A DNA stretch of 64,000 nt, from positions 32,342,832 to 32,406,831 of the forward strand of contig CM055891.1 in NCBI GenBank assembly GCA_029582165.1, in the 5' to 3' direction. This stretch comes from Portulaca oleracea. Taxonomy: Eukaryota; Streptophyta; Magnoliopsida; Caryophyllales; Portulacaceae. The notes beneath the pieces are model-generated. The model searched no databases and was not told the DNA's origin. It worked only from the letters and a program-made list of their open reading frames with translations. How positions within the stretch are numbered: position 1 is the stretch's first letter; each line of letters begins with the position of its first letter. This document shows, piece by piece, positions 54,409 through 64,000 of the stretch. A program made the position numbers and the translations under genes.

Positions 54409-55593
54409 CATTCTACACTTGTATAAAGATACTACAGTATGATTGTTGCATTGCAAAGATTCAAACCTCCCATACAGGAGACTGCATTTTCTACTAGAGA
54501 GGTCTGTTTGGTTTTGGTAATCCAACCTCTATGAATGATAAGAATTTGATCTTTTTCGGTCCCCTTTGTATCATAGAAGTTTTACTGGGCATTTTTTGTT
54601 CGTCCAACAAACCCTTTTTGGATTATCATAGAAGTCTCTTGGGTAAATTTAGGAGTGCAAGAGAGGGTAGAAATGAGTTACCCTCTTTTTATACATGTGT
54701 AATCGAAATTCATTTTACAGTTATACATATGTAAGAATGTTAGTAATCTTGTATAGGGTTCATTCTTTCGCACTTACATTTGTAAGAGGAAGTGGGCATC
54801 AAATCGAGCAACAAAGGGAATCAACTTCTCTACAAACAATGATGTTTGTCACGATAAGATTGTTTATAATTAATTATCCTCAAACCCCATAAAAGTGGGA
54901 CCCGAGGTAAGAATATTTGATGTAACATGGGGGGAGGGGAGGATTTAGAGCGAAATAGCAGTGACATGGAAAATTTTAGTTTAGTTGCTTAATGCACTGC
55001 ATTAAGCAGCTGACAATATACATTACATTTACCTAGAGTTTATATTGAAATTTACAAGTGAACAATTACATTATTTAGGCACCGTTTATTTATACAGTGG
55101 AATTGCGTTGCGTGAAAAATAATAAATAGGCGTTGATACTAGTGAAAAGGTAAATAGTAGATTGTGATAGATTGCGGTGAGTTGTAGTAGATTACGGTAT
55201 GTTGTAGTGCCGTAAGTTGCGGTATCGCATAAAAGAACGGTGTCTTAGAGTGAACAACTTAATATCTGCAAGTGATGCCATAGATTAGACGAAATTTTTA
55301 TCCAAATTTATATCCAACCACAGGGGATTCATCTTGATGTCTCAGGTAGACATATAAACTCGATCATCCAAAGCCCGAACTGAGCAACAACGAATGTCGA
55401 ACCATTTCCAAAACACGTCCTCAAAATTTAACTGTATGGAATTTCAAACGATGTCCATAACAGCACATCGAGGTTCAATTTATTCAACAACTAGAAAACT
55501 ACAAAGCCATCAATTTGATTTACATTGTAAAACAACTCAAGAGAAAAAAGAAGTCCAGGTTACACTAACAAAGGGACAGCTGCTCACAGGGCT
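54409..55593. other. Convergent intergenic region
   Basis: 3' flanks of the DUF3133 gene (+) and the 50-aa gene (-). Contains a SINE-domain-like piece (about 54853-54905) and a MITE (55076-55248). No gene recognised. Confidence 0.6.
55076..55248. mobile_element. GGCACCGTTTATTTATAC MITE
   Basis: Left TTAGGCACCGTTTATTTATA and right GCATAAAAGAACGGTGTCTTA are inverted ends. The interior repeats GATTGCGGT/GTTGTAGT motifs. About 173 bp, same family as 5.5 and 56.8 kb. Confidence 0.6.
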
Positions 55594-57556
55594 CTACTTG
55601 GACGTAGCATTGACCTGCTTTTGTGGTTGTGGTTTTAGAAAGGGATCCTGCAAACAATACACACAGGTGCAGTCAATGAGATAAGCGATTGTGCGAGTGT
55701 TCGATAAATAACTTTTTGAGTAACTTACCGAAAAAAATGGACTATTGAAAGATTTTACCAAGTCAAATAAGTTAAATAGGTGTTTGGTAAACAACCTATT
55801 CGCTTGGTTGATTAGGTCTAATAGCTTGATTTTCAATAGGCGAAATGAGTAGCCTACTGGAATTAGTTGTTTGTGAAATTACCATTTAATCCAAAATTCG
55901 CCTAAACTTACATACATGCCATCATACTATATTAGCAAATAACAAATACTTTTTTAGAAACAATTGAAGGGTATAAAATGAAATTTCAACAAATACTTTT
56001 TAAAAAACAACTATATTCATCAAATATACATGTCTGTTCTTGTAATACTTCCTATACCACATAACAGTATATCACCCTCCTTTTTACTACTAGATTCTAT
56101 CTAAACCAAAATGGGATTTCATCTTCATTTACTTTGCATCCATCTAAACCACATATCAGTATATCACCCTCCTTTTTACTACCAGATTCTATCATCAAAC
56201 AAGGCACTACATCTGCAACATCCAAACCCGACAAGTTACTAGCCCATAACCAACCATCAAATCCCTTTCACAGGAAAACCCCCAAAAATGATGCCATCTA
56301 AACCAAATAGATACCTTCATTTCCAACCAAATAAGGCACTTCATTCACAGCAACCGAACCCAACCATTTCCAACCTCATAATCAACCATCAAATCCCTTT
56401 CACAAGAAAACCCCTCAAAATGATGCCATCTAAACCAAATAGATGCCTTCATTTCCAACTGGATTCTATCATCAAATAAGGCATTTCATTCACAACAATC
56501 GAACCAAACCATTTCCAACCTCATAATCAACCATAAAAACCTCCCTAAAAATGATGCCATCTAAACGAAATAGATGCCTCCATTTCCAACTGGATTCTAT
56601 CATCAAATAAGGCATTTCAGTCACAACAACCAAACACAACCATTTCCAAATCCATAATGAATCATCAATTCCCTTTCACATTAAAAAAAAAAAACCCTAA
56701 AAATGATGCCATTTAAACCAAGTAGTTCAGTTCCAACCAGGTTCTGTCATCAAATAACGGATTTCATTCACAACAACCAAACCCAAAACTTTTGAACCCC
56801 AGGCCCTGTTCTTTTATACGGTATGGTGCGGTGTGGTACCACAATTCACCATACCACTCGATCTTTTTCCACACTTTATCACACCATATCATAATCATTA
56901 CCAATATATCTCTTCACTTTTCTCCTACCACATCAATCACACATTCCACAAATTTTACCATACCATTCCACACCTTACCACACTTTCCACAATTTGACCA
57001 CACCGCACCATTTCCGCATCTTACCAACTGCACAAAAGAATTGGGCCTTAACCAATCATCAAAACCCTTTGAAAAAACCTAAAACAATGTCATCTAAACC
57101 AAATAGATACCTTCATTTCCAACAGGATCCTATCATCAAACAAGGTATTTCATTCAGAACATCCAAACCCAACCATTTCCGACCCCATAATCAATCATCA
57201 AATCCGTTCCACAGGGAAAACAAAAACAAAACCCTAAAAATGATGCAACAAATACAATACCATCTACGACACATACAAACTGAACATCAAATTCTGCCAC
57301 CATAACACATAAACTATGCAAGCAGATAAAACTTATGAATCAAAGTATCCATCGGCTGGATTATATCACGCGGAATTCAAAATACATATCGAAATTGAGC
57401 TCAAAACAACACCAATCGAAAAAAGTAAGATCTAGGGTTCCGAGGAGAAAAACTGACCTCCTTAACAAACAGAAGATTAGCGATGACGACGGCGCCGATG
57501 ACTGCGCTGGTGGTCGCCGCCGTGCCGGAGAGCAGACTCCACTTCCGGTATATCAT
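55594..57556 (-). CDS. 50-aa single-span membrane protein, probably organellar
   Basis: Two exons on the minus strand, 57556-57458 and 55647-55594, joined by GTCAGT...TGCAG to give 50 aa: MIYRKWSLLSGT at the start, a hydrophobic stretch at about residues 12-30, and EDPFLKPQPQKQ near the end. I recall similar roughly 50-aa plant proteins (MIYRKWSLL...NDPFLKPE) of unknown role. The short basic N-terminus and single span suggest a small mitochondrial membrane protein. TGGGCC and TTGGGC-type boxes near 57845 and 57865, typical of nuclear genes for mitochondrial proteins, fit this but do not prove it. The 1810-bp intron is filled with tandem repeats and a MITE. Too short for routine ORF calling, but family-like sequence on both sides of the splice supports it. 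Confidence 0.8.
56040..57300 (-). repeat. Intronic tandem repeat array interrupted by a MITE
   Basis: Units of about 120-150 bp start with AATGATGCCATCTAAACCAA or a variant at about 56287, 56420, 56551 and 56703. Later decayed units lie near 57086 and 57239. Shared blocks are ATAGATGCCTTCATTTCCAA, GGATTCTATCATCAAATAAG, CAACCATTTCCAACC and AATCCCTTTCACA. A MITE (56803-57050) splits the array. Confidence 0.85.
56803..57050. mobile_element. MITE inserted in the intronic repeat array
   Basis: Left AGGCCCTGTTCTTTTATACG and right GCACAAAAGAATTGGGCCTT are inverted ends. The interior has GTGCGGTGTGGTACC and many CACACC/TACCA motifs. It interrupts one repeat unit, so it is younger than the array. Confidence 0.7.
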
Positions 57557-58618
57557 CTTCTCTCTCTTCTTTTCCGAAAGAACTCGAAAAATTTGCAGCG
57601 TAAATATCAGAATCGTTATTTACAGGAGGAAGTAAAATTACAACAAATTAATTAAGAATAATAAAATAAAAACATACCCAAAATGTAAAACAAATTAAAC
57701 ACAAAAAATTAGAGTAAAAATTAACCGAACATGAGAAGAAGGGGAAATTACTTACCTTACTATAAAAGGGAAGACCGAAGATGAAAGCATTGAAGGTGGG
57801 AAATGGTCAAATGGGTTTTTTTTTTCGGCGGGTTTAAAAGGAGGGTGGGCCTCAATTCGTTAGCCCAATTAAATCCATGATCTAATGGATCGTGGATCCA
57901 ATCCAGATCTACTGGACCCATATAGGGCATCATATCATATCCTTGTCCAACCCAATAACATATGAGCTCAATGGAATATTGGGTTTCCAAATTTCTAATT
58001 TTGAGCTGTTTATTTTCGGGAAAATTTGGGAATGTAGTAAGTTAAATTTCAAAATTGCATTATAGAAGTCAAATTGAAAAATTAATGAATTATAGTGCAT
58101 TGTTACCGAGTTGGATGAGATGCAAGTACGACATATTATACTTTAGTAGTCCTAACATTTCATGATTTGGATTTTAGTATGTCATAGTCTGACAAATTTA
58201 TAGCGATGGTCCGAATATTTCAACCACTAAATTGTGGTACATCACAGAGTTGATTTCACCCAACTGCATGATGGTGCACTGTACTACAATAATTTCATAA
58301 TTTGGCTCATTATGATACAATTTGAAAGTTCAGTTTAACACCATCCTAAAATCTCAAATATAGTACACAACAATTCAATTTTCTTTTTGAGAGAAATTTC
58401 AATCCTTTATCTTCATAATCTATAATTAATGATTAATAAGTAATAACAATTACGTATAAACAATCATATCCAAAGGGTGGATATAGTTAGTTGGAAAATC
58501 ACGCTCATACTACGCAACTATGGGACTATACACCAGCTGCCAACATAATTTACAACCATGTTCTTTGTATTTATCCATGTATGAACGTAAACTATATAAA
58601 TACATATATATAACAATT

Positions 58619-58889
58619 TTTGTCTCATTATATTTGTTCATCTAACTAATTTGAAAAGATCAATGTATATTAAGAATTAAGGTTAAAAGTTTATAATTTA
58701 TCCAAATTACCCCTACTTTAAATGGAAATAATAGTTGTTGGAAATTGGAATTGCAAAAATGATAATTAAATCTACTAATTACTAATTAGAGGTAAAAACG
58801 AGTAATAGTTGTTGAAATTATAAAATGGATAAATACTTTTGAGATAAAAAGTTAGGTAAAAGAACAAATATTTTGGGATGGAAGTAGTA
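58619..58889. mobile_element. Stowaway-like element (paralogue of the 62.9 kb element)
   Basis: Left TTGTCTCATTATATTTGTTC and right GAACAAATATTTTGGGATGG..AGTA pair. Internally AATTTATCCAAATTACCCC and AATAGTTGTTG match the element at 62868-63388, which has an extra insertion between these two blocks. Confidence 0.65.
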
Positions 58890-59012
58890 TTAATTTTGAT
58901 TGAAAATATTTAAATTTTAAATTTTTATTGGGTCCTCTAACTCATAGATCATAAGCTATGTCATATTATCACAAAACATAAGTTACCATTTAAAAAAATT
59001 GGTAGAAGATAC

Positions 59013-59140
59013 AAGAAATACGATTGTCTTGACCTCATTAGCCTTAGCTAAAGATGATATGTATTGTTTCTTAAGAAATGAAAATTAGCCTCGCTTGTTG
59101 GCGTTTTTCCTCAAAAAAAAAAAAAAGAAATACGATTGTC
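59013..59140 (+). mobile_element. Short retroposon with 16-bp target duplications and poly-A tail
   Basis: AAGAAATACGATTGTC occurs at 59013-59028 and again at 59125-59140. Between them lies an insert of about 96 bp ending in a run of about a dozen A residues. A poly-A tail plus a 16-bp perfect duplication is the mark of LINE-type retroposition. The insert (GCCTCGCTTGTTGGCG near its 3' end) is too short to class as SINE or truncated LINE. Confidence 0.85.
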
Positions 59141-59364
59141 AACAATTTGCTTATGAATTAGTTTTTTTTATAATTTATTTATGAATTTGCTTACTTATTG
59201 TCTATAGGGTGAGAATGGAATATTGGACCAATACTAAAACTTTTACGAAAAAATTTATGTCTACATTTATTTTTTGTTTTAAATTTAATTGAACCAAATA
59301 TCCAAACCCGTTACCCACATAGTTCACGACAATCATATCAAGGAATAGTGGAGAACAACAAAAC

Positions 59365-59620
59365 AAAGGCAAAAATAAATTTTTGTCCGACCCGAAATAT
59401 CCTAATTATTCGACCCCGAAAAGCTGGATCTGGATATAGATTTTTCGTCCAAATTTTGATACTGACCGAATTGATTGAATATTTGGACATAAAAGTTCTC
59501 TTTTTCTATTGTTCCAACCCAAATTTAGTATTGTCCGAATTGTCTAACTCAATCCAACAACATTGTCCAAATTCATCCGATCAATATTTATTTACACCTA
59601 AATTTTTGCTAGCGCTACCC
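59365..59620. mobile_element. hAT-like MITE
   Basis: Left AGGCAAAAATAAATTTTTGTC and right AAATTTTTGCTAGCGCTACC are imperfect inverted ends. The interior CCGACCCGAAATAT, GACCGAATTGATTG, CCGAATTGTC matches the MITE at 9655-9940. Non-coding. Confidence 0.5.
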
Positions 59621-59939
59621 AAAACTAAAGAAATAATTGAAGAATTTATCACAAAAATAACACTATTATTTGCAATAGAGCTCATCATGTATGCTTCTAG
59701 TCATGGACATAGCATTGAGTTAAAATTTATACAATCAAGTAGTAGTCATGCACGACTATGACAGCAAACTACCACAATCACGAGCTAGTTAAGAATCGAA
59801 ACAATACAAACAAGTAGCTAGGGAAAAAAAAAAGTAGATTACACAACATGAAGTAGGTCAATACTTTACGCCCCACACACACATAACACAATCAATACAC
59901 CTTTTGATCTATTCTCAACGTGTAACATGACCTCTTTTC

Positions 59940-61406
59940 TTAGTGAGATGTCCACTTACTAGCCACTTCACAAAGTGCCTTTGTTGATGAACCATCTTCA
60001 CTCAACACTCTTGAAGCCGCTTCTTTCAACTCTTTCATCCGAGCTCGGATTTCCTTACCCTGTTCTCCTTCCATTAGACCCGTCACGACGGTCGAAATGT
60101 CCCCTCGACCGACCAGGCCGGTGGTCTCGTCGACTATCGGCCTGAGGGCGACTTTTAGACCTTCGGTTAGCATGACTGCGTTCATCTTCTGCTCTGCATA
60201 GAGCGGCCAGGCGATCAGGGGAACACCGTGGACTACCCCTTCTAAAATTGAGTTCCAGCCGCAGTGGGTTAGGAACCCGCCTATGGACCCGTGGGCGAGG
60301 ACTCTGATCTGCGGGGCCCATGTGGGGACCGCTAGACCCCGCCCGCGAGTCCGCTCTAGGAACCCTTTTGGGAGGTAGTCGAGCGGGTCCATCTCGCCTT
60401 GGTTGGTGTTGAAATATGTGGCGTTCGCGGCCTTACTTGGGCTTCTCACGACCCACAAAAATCTCAGCCCGCTCATCTCCAGCCCGTGGGCCAGCTCCAC
60501 CAACTGTTCGTGTGACAGGGTCCCACCACTTCCAAATGACACATATAAAACTGATCCGCTTGGTTGTTGGTCCAGCCACTTCAAACACTCCACCTCGGGC
60601 GAACCCTCGCCTGAACCGGTCTGAACCAGTGGCCCAACTGGGTAGACGGGCGGTCTCCCCGGTTTGGGCCGTTGCAGAGCCTCAAACGCGCCCTTTTCCA
60701 ACTCCAAAAACGAATTGACCAAAATACCCTCGGCCGATTTATACCGCTTGGTGTGATGAAGGATCGCTTTGTATGCATCATTCGCCCTCTCCTGAACCGG
60801 GTCCAGGAGATCTTTTCCATGGACCGGGACGCAACCCGGTAACTCGATGGGGTCGACCAGGTCACGGAACTCGCACGTGACCCGGGAGTCGAGCTCGGGC
60901 AGGTGGAGGAACAGTGACAGACACATGGCGGTCGTCGGGTAGAAGATGTACGGGCGGAGGCCGAACTCCGGGCAGAGCTCGAACGCGTCCGTCCCGAACA
61001 GGTCCACCACCAGGACCGGGCTGGGCCGGGCACGCCTGGGCCCAGCCCCAGCCCGGCCCAATATGGCCTGGAGTTCGGAGCGGAGGGCCGGGAAGGATCG
61101 GGCCAGGGTGAGGGAGATCCGGGTCTCGATCTTGGTGTCGGCGGGGAGGTCGGACATGTCGGCTGGAGGTAGGAAAGAGCACGTGGCCCGGCCCGATGGG
61201 AGCGACCCGACCGCGGCCCGTTGGGGCCCGGTCGCGGGCCCCTGGGTCGGGATGACGAAGGAGAAGGTGAAGAAATGGGATGACAGGTGGATGAGGCGCT
61301 TCGCCAGCTCGACGAGGGGGATGAGGTGGCCCATCCCCGGCGTCGGCACGATTATCACGTGCGTTTCAGTGTGAGCTTGAGCTTGAGCTTCGGTTTGGTC
61401 TCCCAT
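59940..61406 (-). CDS. UDP-glucosyltransferase, UGT72 type
   Basis: Intronless, 488 aa. N-terminal acceptor domain with the catalytic His in PTPGMGHLIPL (about residue 27) and partner Asp in VVDLFGTDAF. PSPG sugar-donor box at 363-406, starting WAPQIRVLAHGS, containing HCGWNSILEG and ending with Gln (YAEQ), typical for UDP-glucose. The overall sequence resembles the UGT72B group (hydroquinone/arbutin-type and monolignol glucosyltransferases), cytosolic enzymes that glucosylate phenols and phenylpropanoids; the acceptor cannot be told from sequence. The coding region is strikingly GC-rich (many GGC, CCG codons, notably 60.9-61.3 kb) in an AT-rich window, which creates long false frames on both strands. 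Upstream is a TATA box at 61526-61533. Stands alone, no cluster partner. Confidence 0.95.
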   Translation of the reverse strand: MGDQTEAQAQAHTETHVIIVPTPGMGHLIPLVELAKRLIHLSSHFFTFSFVIPTQGPATGPQRAAVGSLPSGRATCSFLPPADMSDLPADTKIETRISLTLARSFPALRSELQAILGRAGAGPRRARPSPVLVVDLFGTDAFELCPEFGLRPYIFYPTTAMCLSLFLHLPELDSRVTCEFRDLVDPIELPGCVPVHGKDLLDPVQERANDAYKAILHHTKRYKSAEGILVNSFLELEKGAFEALQRPKPGRPPVYPVGPLVQTGSGEGSPEVECLKWLDQQPSGSVLYVSFGSGGTLSHEQLVELAHGLEMSGLRFLWVVRSPSKAANATYFNTNQGEMDPLDYLPKGFLERTRGRGLAVPTWAPQIRVLAHGSIGGFLTHCGWNSILEGVVHGVPLIAWPLYAEQKMNAVMLTEGLKVALRPIVDETTGLVGRGDISTVVTGLMEGEQGKEIRARMKELKEAASRVLSEDGSSTKALCEVASKWTSH

Positions 61407-61525
61407 GGCGGAAAATTTTATGAAAAATGATGATGATGTAATGATGATGTTGTGATGATGGTATGAGAGAGGGAGAAATATGTAGGAATGTTTTGTAGGG
61501 TGAGAGAGAGACTGTGAAGGAGGGG

Positions 61526-61533
61526 TATATATA
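61526..61533 (-). promoter_or_regulatory. TATA box of the glucosyltransferase
   Basis: TATATATA on the minus strand, 120 bp upstream of the ATG at 61406, followed by a CT-rich leader. Position and context fit a core promoter with transcription start near 61500. Confidence 0.7.
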
Positions 61534-61995
61534 GAGAAATTCTTCGTGCATGTTTGCGCGCTGATTATTTAGATGCACGAACGCGTTGGTTTAAATTTAG
61601 ACCAATGATTAATTTGTATGGATGATTAATTTATATGGATCATGGAGTGCGGATAATATGGTATAATAGGATTGTGGAAAGTCTGATATGATATAATGTG
61701 ATTTAAGAAAATTTGGAAAAAATGCGATGGATGTAGCAGGTGCTAAGGGAAAAAAAGTGTAAAATAAATGAAAAATTTGATGGATAAATTTTAATAGTTA
61801 TTTTGTTTACTATTGTTTTACTGTTTTTGCTTTGTTTTGCTCTACTTTGTTTTTTCTCATTGCTGTTATGCACGTCATTATGACTTTAAATTTTTTGACT
61901 TTAAATAATCGGAAAAAAAAGAGATGATAGAAGTGAAGTACCATCAACCATGACACCATGTGATTTGATATATAGAATAATATTCTTTTTAAGGT

Positions 61996-62314
61996 TTTTT
62001 GGACACAAATATACTGAATTTTTGGGGTATTGGACAGTAATACAATGAACTTTGACTCTGGACAATATTACATCAGATTTAAAAAGTGTTGACAATAACG
62101 ACTCATAACATTCCGGCGCGATCGACTTGGTGGCAATCCTATGTGGTCCGCCTGCCACGTAGGATCACCGTCAAGTTAGCCACCGTCGGAATCTTTGCGG
62201 GTGTACTATTGTCCAACACCCCCTAAAGTATAATGTATTATTGTCCAAGGTCACAATTCGGTGTATTATTGTCCAATACCATAAAAATTCAGTATATTAA
62301 CATCCAAATTTTTT
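61996..62314. mobile_element. Foldback element with arrayed TGGACAATAAT motifs
   Basis: The left arm (about 61996-62075) and right arm (about 62231-62312) are inverted repeats: ATACTGAATTTTTGGGGTAT pairs with ATACCATAAAAATTCAGTAT. Both arms carry several evenly spaced TATTGTCCA/TGGACAATA motifs (right side at about 62207, 62237 and 62263). The centre is GC-rich (CATTCCGGCGCGATCGAC, CCGCCTGCCACGTAGG). Non-coding; class unassigned. Confidence 0.7.
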
Positions 62315-62867
62315 TTTAATTAAAATGTGATAAATTATAGTAAGATATAGAAAAAAAAAATAGGATCTAATATTTCTATTAAAAAAAAACGATAAAGACA
62401 TAAAAGTAGAAGTAGTTGGATAGTTCTCTGAATGTGGGCTAAACAGGAGGGGGGGAGTCTATGTGGTTTGACACACCGTTGATACATATGCATGGTAAAC
62501 CAGCAAAAATTGCCGTCAAAGAGGAATAACAGATGAAATAGTATACACATGTACATCCTTTCCATGCACATTTGATATTTCCTCTATATGTTGTAGACTT
62601 TTTTTTTAAACCCATATGTTGTTGACTTGTATTATTTTTAAACGATTATTTATATTATCACACCGCACTTTCAGAGAAATGTAGTTCAGAATTTTGGGAA
62701 TTTTGTTTTTTCGTAGCATGCAAGTGAGTGACGAAGACGTTTAAAAACTTCACAGTAATTTGCGCCATTCAATGATCCTCGCAGCTTATCGTTAATGCCC
62801 ACTACGGGAGAGGTGTCATTATTGACTTTACAAAAGATTGATAAAAAATGGAAGAAATACTACTACT

Positions 62868-63388
62868 ACCTTCGTCCCATTTTATTTGTCCATTTATCTA
62901 ATTTTAGAAGACCAATGTGTATTGAAAATTGATGTAAAAAGTTTGTAATTTATCCAAACTACCCCTACTTTGATACTCCCTCCATTCCTCAATATCTGTC
63001 ACTTTAATCAATTTTCTGTTTTCCACAATATCTGTCACTTTACAATTTCAGTACAACATTAATGAGAATTTTTCAAATTTACTTCTTATTTTTATAATTC
63101 CCAATACAATTATATGATTAAAATAGAAACTTAATTCTTACTTTTACTATTTCCAATACAATTATCATTTTCAATACTATTTTCTTGAAATCTTCCCAAA
63201 ACTCCAAAGTGACAATTATTAAGGAATGGAAGGAGTAGAAGATAATAGTTGTTGAAATTGTAAAAAGTGATAAATGAATCTATTAAGTAGGGGTAGAAAA
63301 TGAATTACAGTTATTGAGATCAGAATGAGATAAATATTTTATTACAAATGGAGTTCTAAAAAGGACAAATATTTTGATTTGAGTAGTA
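62868..63388. mobile_element. Stowaway-like element with a second Stowaway nested inside
   Basis: Outer ends TACCTTCGTCCCATTTTATT and AAATATTTTGATTTGAGTAGTA. Inner element 62976-63235 has TA|CTCCCTCCATTCCTCAATAT on the left and TTAAGGAATGGAAGGAG|TA on the right, with TA target sites at 62974 and 63236. The outer element lacks this insert in its paralogue at 58619-58889. Confidence 0.8.
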
Positions 63389-64000
63389 TATTTTACGTAT
63401 TGAATCCCAAGTAATAAAAAACAATACTCTGTCTATTCCATATTAATTATCATCTTTGAAAATTAAACTTTAAATTTTTTATTTTCCCAAAAAATCCAAT
63501 TTTTACTTGTTTTAGAAAATATTTATTCATCCACTAACTTATTTATCATAAATTATTAAATTTATTCCTACTGTAGACTAACTTAACCTTACATTTTCTG
63601 ACTGTATACAGATAACAACCCCTTGGAGGTGTTAAACGTGAATTTTTGTGCAGTCAGTGATGGGAAATACAGACACTAATGAGGATGTAGAAAGTGACTT
63701 TCCAAGGATAAAATTGACTTGAAAAAAAATAATGAAATTAGACATTTTACGATGATGTCATTGTGATGTCACACTTCTGTCATCATTCTTATGTGTGCGT
63801 AAACTCTGACCTGTATAATTCGACAATCCACAATCGATGATCTACGTAAAAGGTACTGCTTTTTTCCTGTAATCAAAGTAGTACTACGTATCATTATGAA
63901 ACTTATTTGTCCTGTAGACTTTTTACTCAAAAATAATTAATTGTAATTGTAATTTGTGGATAATTATATTACTAAAACTGTGTGTATTATCAATCATTTT

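Larger units (their letters stand above)
57557..59939. other. Intergenic region between 50-aa gene and glucosyltransferase
   Basis: Promoter side of the 50-aa gene (TGGGCC boxes), then AT-rich sequence with a Stowaway-like element (58619-58889), a retroposon with target duplications (59013-59140) and a hAT-like MITE (59365-59620). The frame 59348-59761 crosses the hAT-like element and is not a gene. Confidence 0.6.
61534..64000. other. Upstream region of the glucosyltransferase, MITE-rich
   Basis: No gene recognised. Holds a foldback element (61996-62314), a nested Stowaway pair (62868-63388), another Stowaway-like left end near 63425 and AT-rich filler to the window edge. Confidence 0.6.

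Noticed and set aside
59348..59761. 137-aa plus-strand frame
   Set aside because: Crosses a hAT-like MITE with the same interior motifs as the 9.7-kb copy; not a gene.
60055..61374. Long open frames antisense and out of frame to the glucosyltransferase
   Set aside because: GC-rich codons leave few stops in other frames. The sense frame has full family motifs and the others have none.

Overview
The window is AT-rich nuclear DNA from a flowering plant, very probably a eudicot. Three things show this: genes interrupted by short AT-rich GT-AG introns, plant-specific families (SPA light-signalling protein, UGT72-type glucosyltransferase, DUF1221 kinase, DUF3133 zinc-ribbon protein), and a dense layer of small plant transposons (Stowaway, GGCCCTGTTC-type and hAT-like MITEs, SINE pieces, a LINE relic). 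The species cannot be fixed from the sequence alone. No tRNA, rRNA, CRISPR, plasmid or viral features were seen.

Layout. 1-6.2 kb is gene-free and MITE-rich. 6.2-13.4 kb (+) holds a ten-exon mitochondrial carrier of the MTM1/SLC25A39-40 type behind a leader that exists in three tandem copies. 14.7-21.2 kb (-) is a complete eleven-exon gamma-tubulin gene (474 aa) with a GC-AG intron and a triplicated first intron. 24.2-27.2 kb (+) is a two-exon DUF1221 protein kinase-like gene (715 aa) whose leader consists of three SINE-like repeats. 28.9-35.8 kb (-) is a seven-coding-exon SPA1/SPA2-type photomorphogenesis repressor (1010 aa), with a 5'-UTR intron reaching about 37.1 kb and a very large microsatellite in an intron. 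37.7-39.6 kb holds hAT-like MITEs and a decayed LINE. 39.8-40.0 kb (+) encodes cytochrome bc1 subunit QCR8, intact except that the expected ATG reads ATA. 45.5 kb (+) is a small conserved plant protein with a poly-His tail. 50.1-54.4 kb (+) is a five-exon DUF3133/EDR4-related protein ending in an extra-large-G-protein-like module (820 aa). 55.6-57.6 kb (-) is a 50-residue single-membrane-span protein split by an intron full of repeats. 59.9-61.4 kb (-) is an intronless, GC-rich UDP-glucosyltransferase.

The genes do not form a pathway. QCR8, the MTM1-like carrier and perhaps the 50-aa membrane protein are or may be mitochondrial, and all three have TGGGCC-type promoter elements upstream. Gamma-tubulin is cytoskeletal, SPA is nuclear light signalling, UGT72 is phenylpropanoid/phenolic metabolism, and the DUF3133 protein belongs to a family linked to defence.

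The most unusual structure is repeated tandem multiplication of sequence beside or inside genes (MTM1 leader, gamma-tubulin intron 1, kinase leader, intron of the 50-aa gene, exon 2 of the DUF3133 gene). There are also two MITE-in-MITE insertions for which the window itself supplies a paralogous empty site. Exon boundaries were read by eye from splice consensus, reading frame and remembered family sequence; no alignment or search was run.
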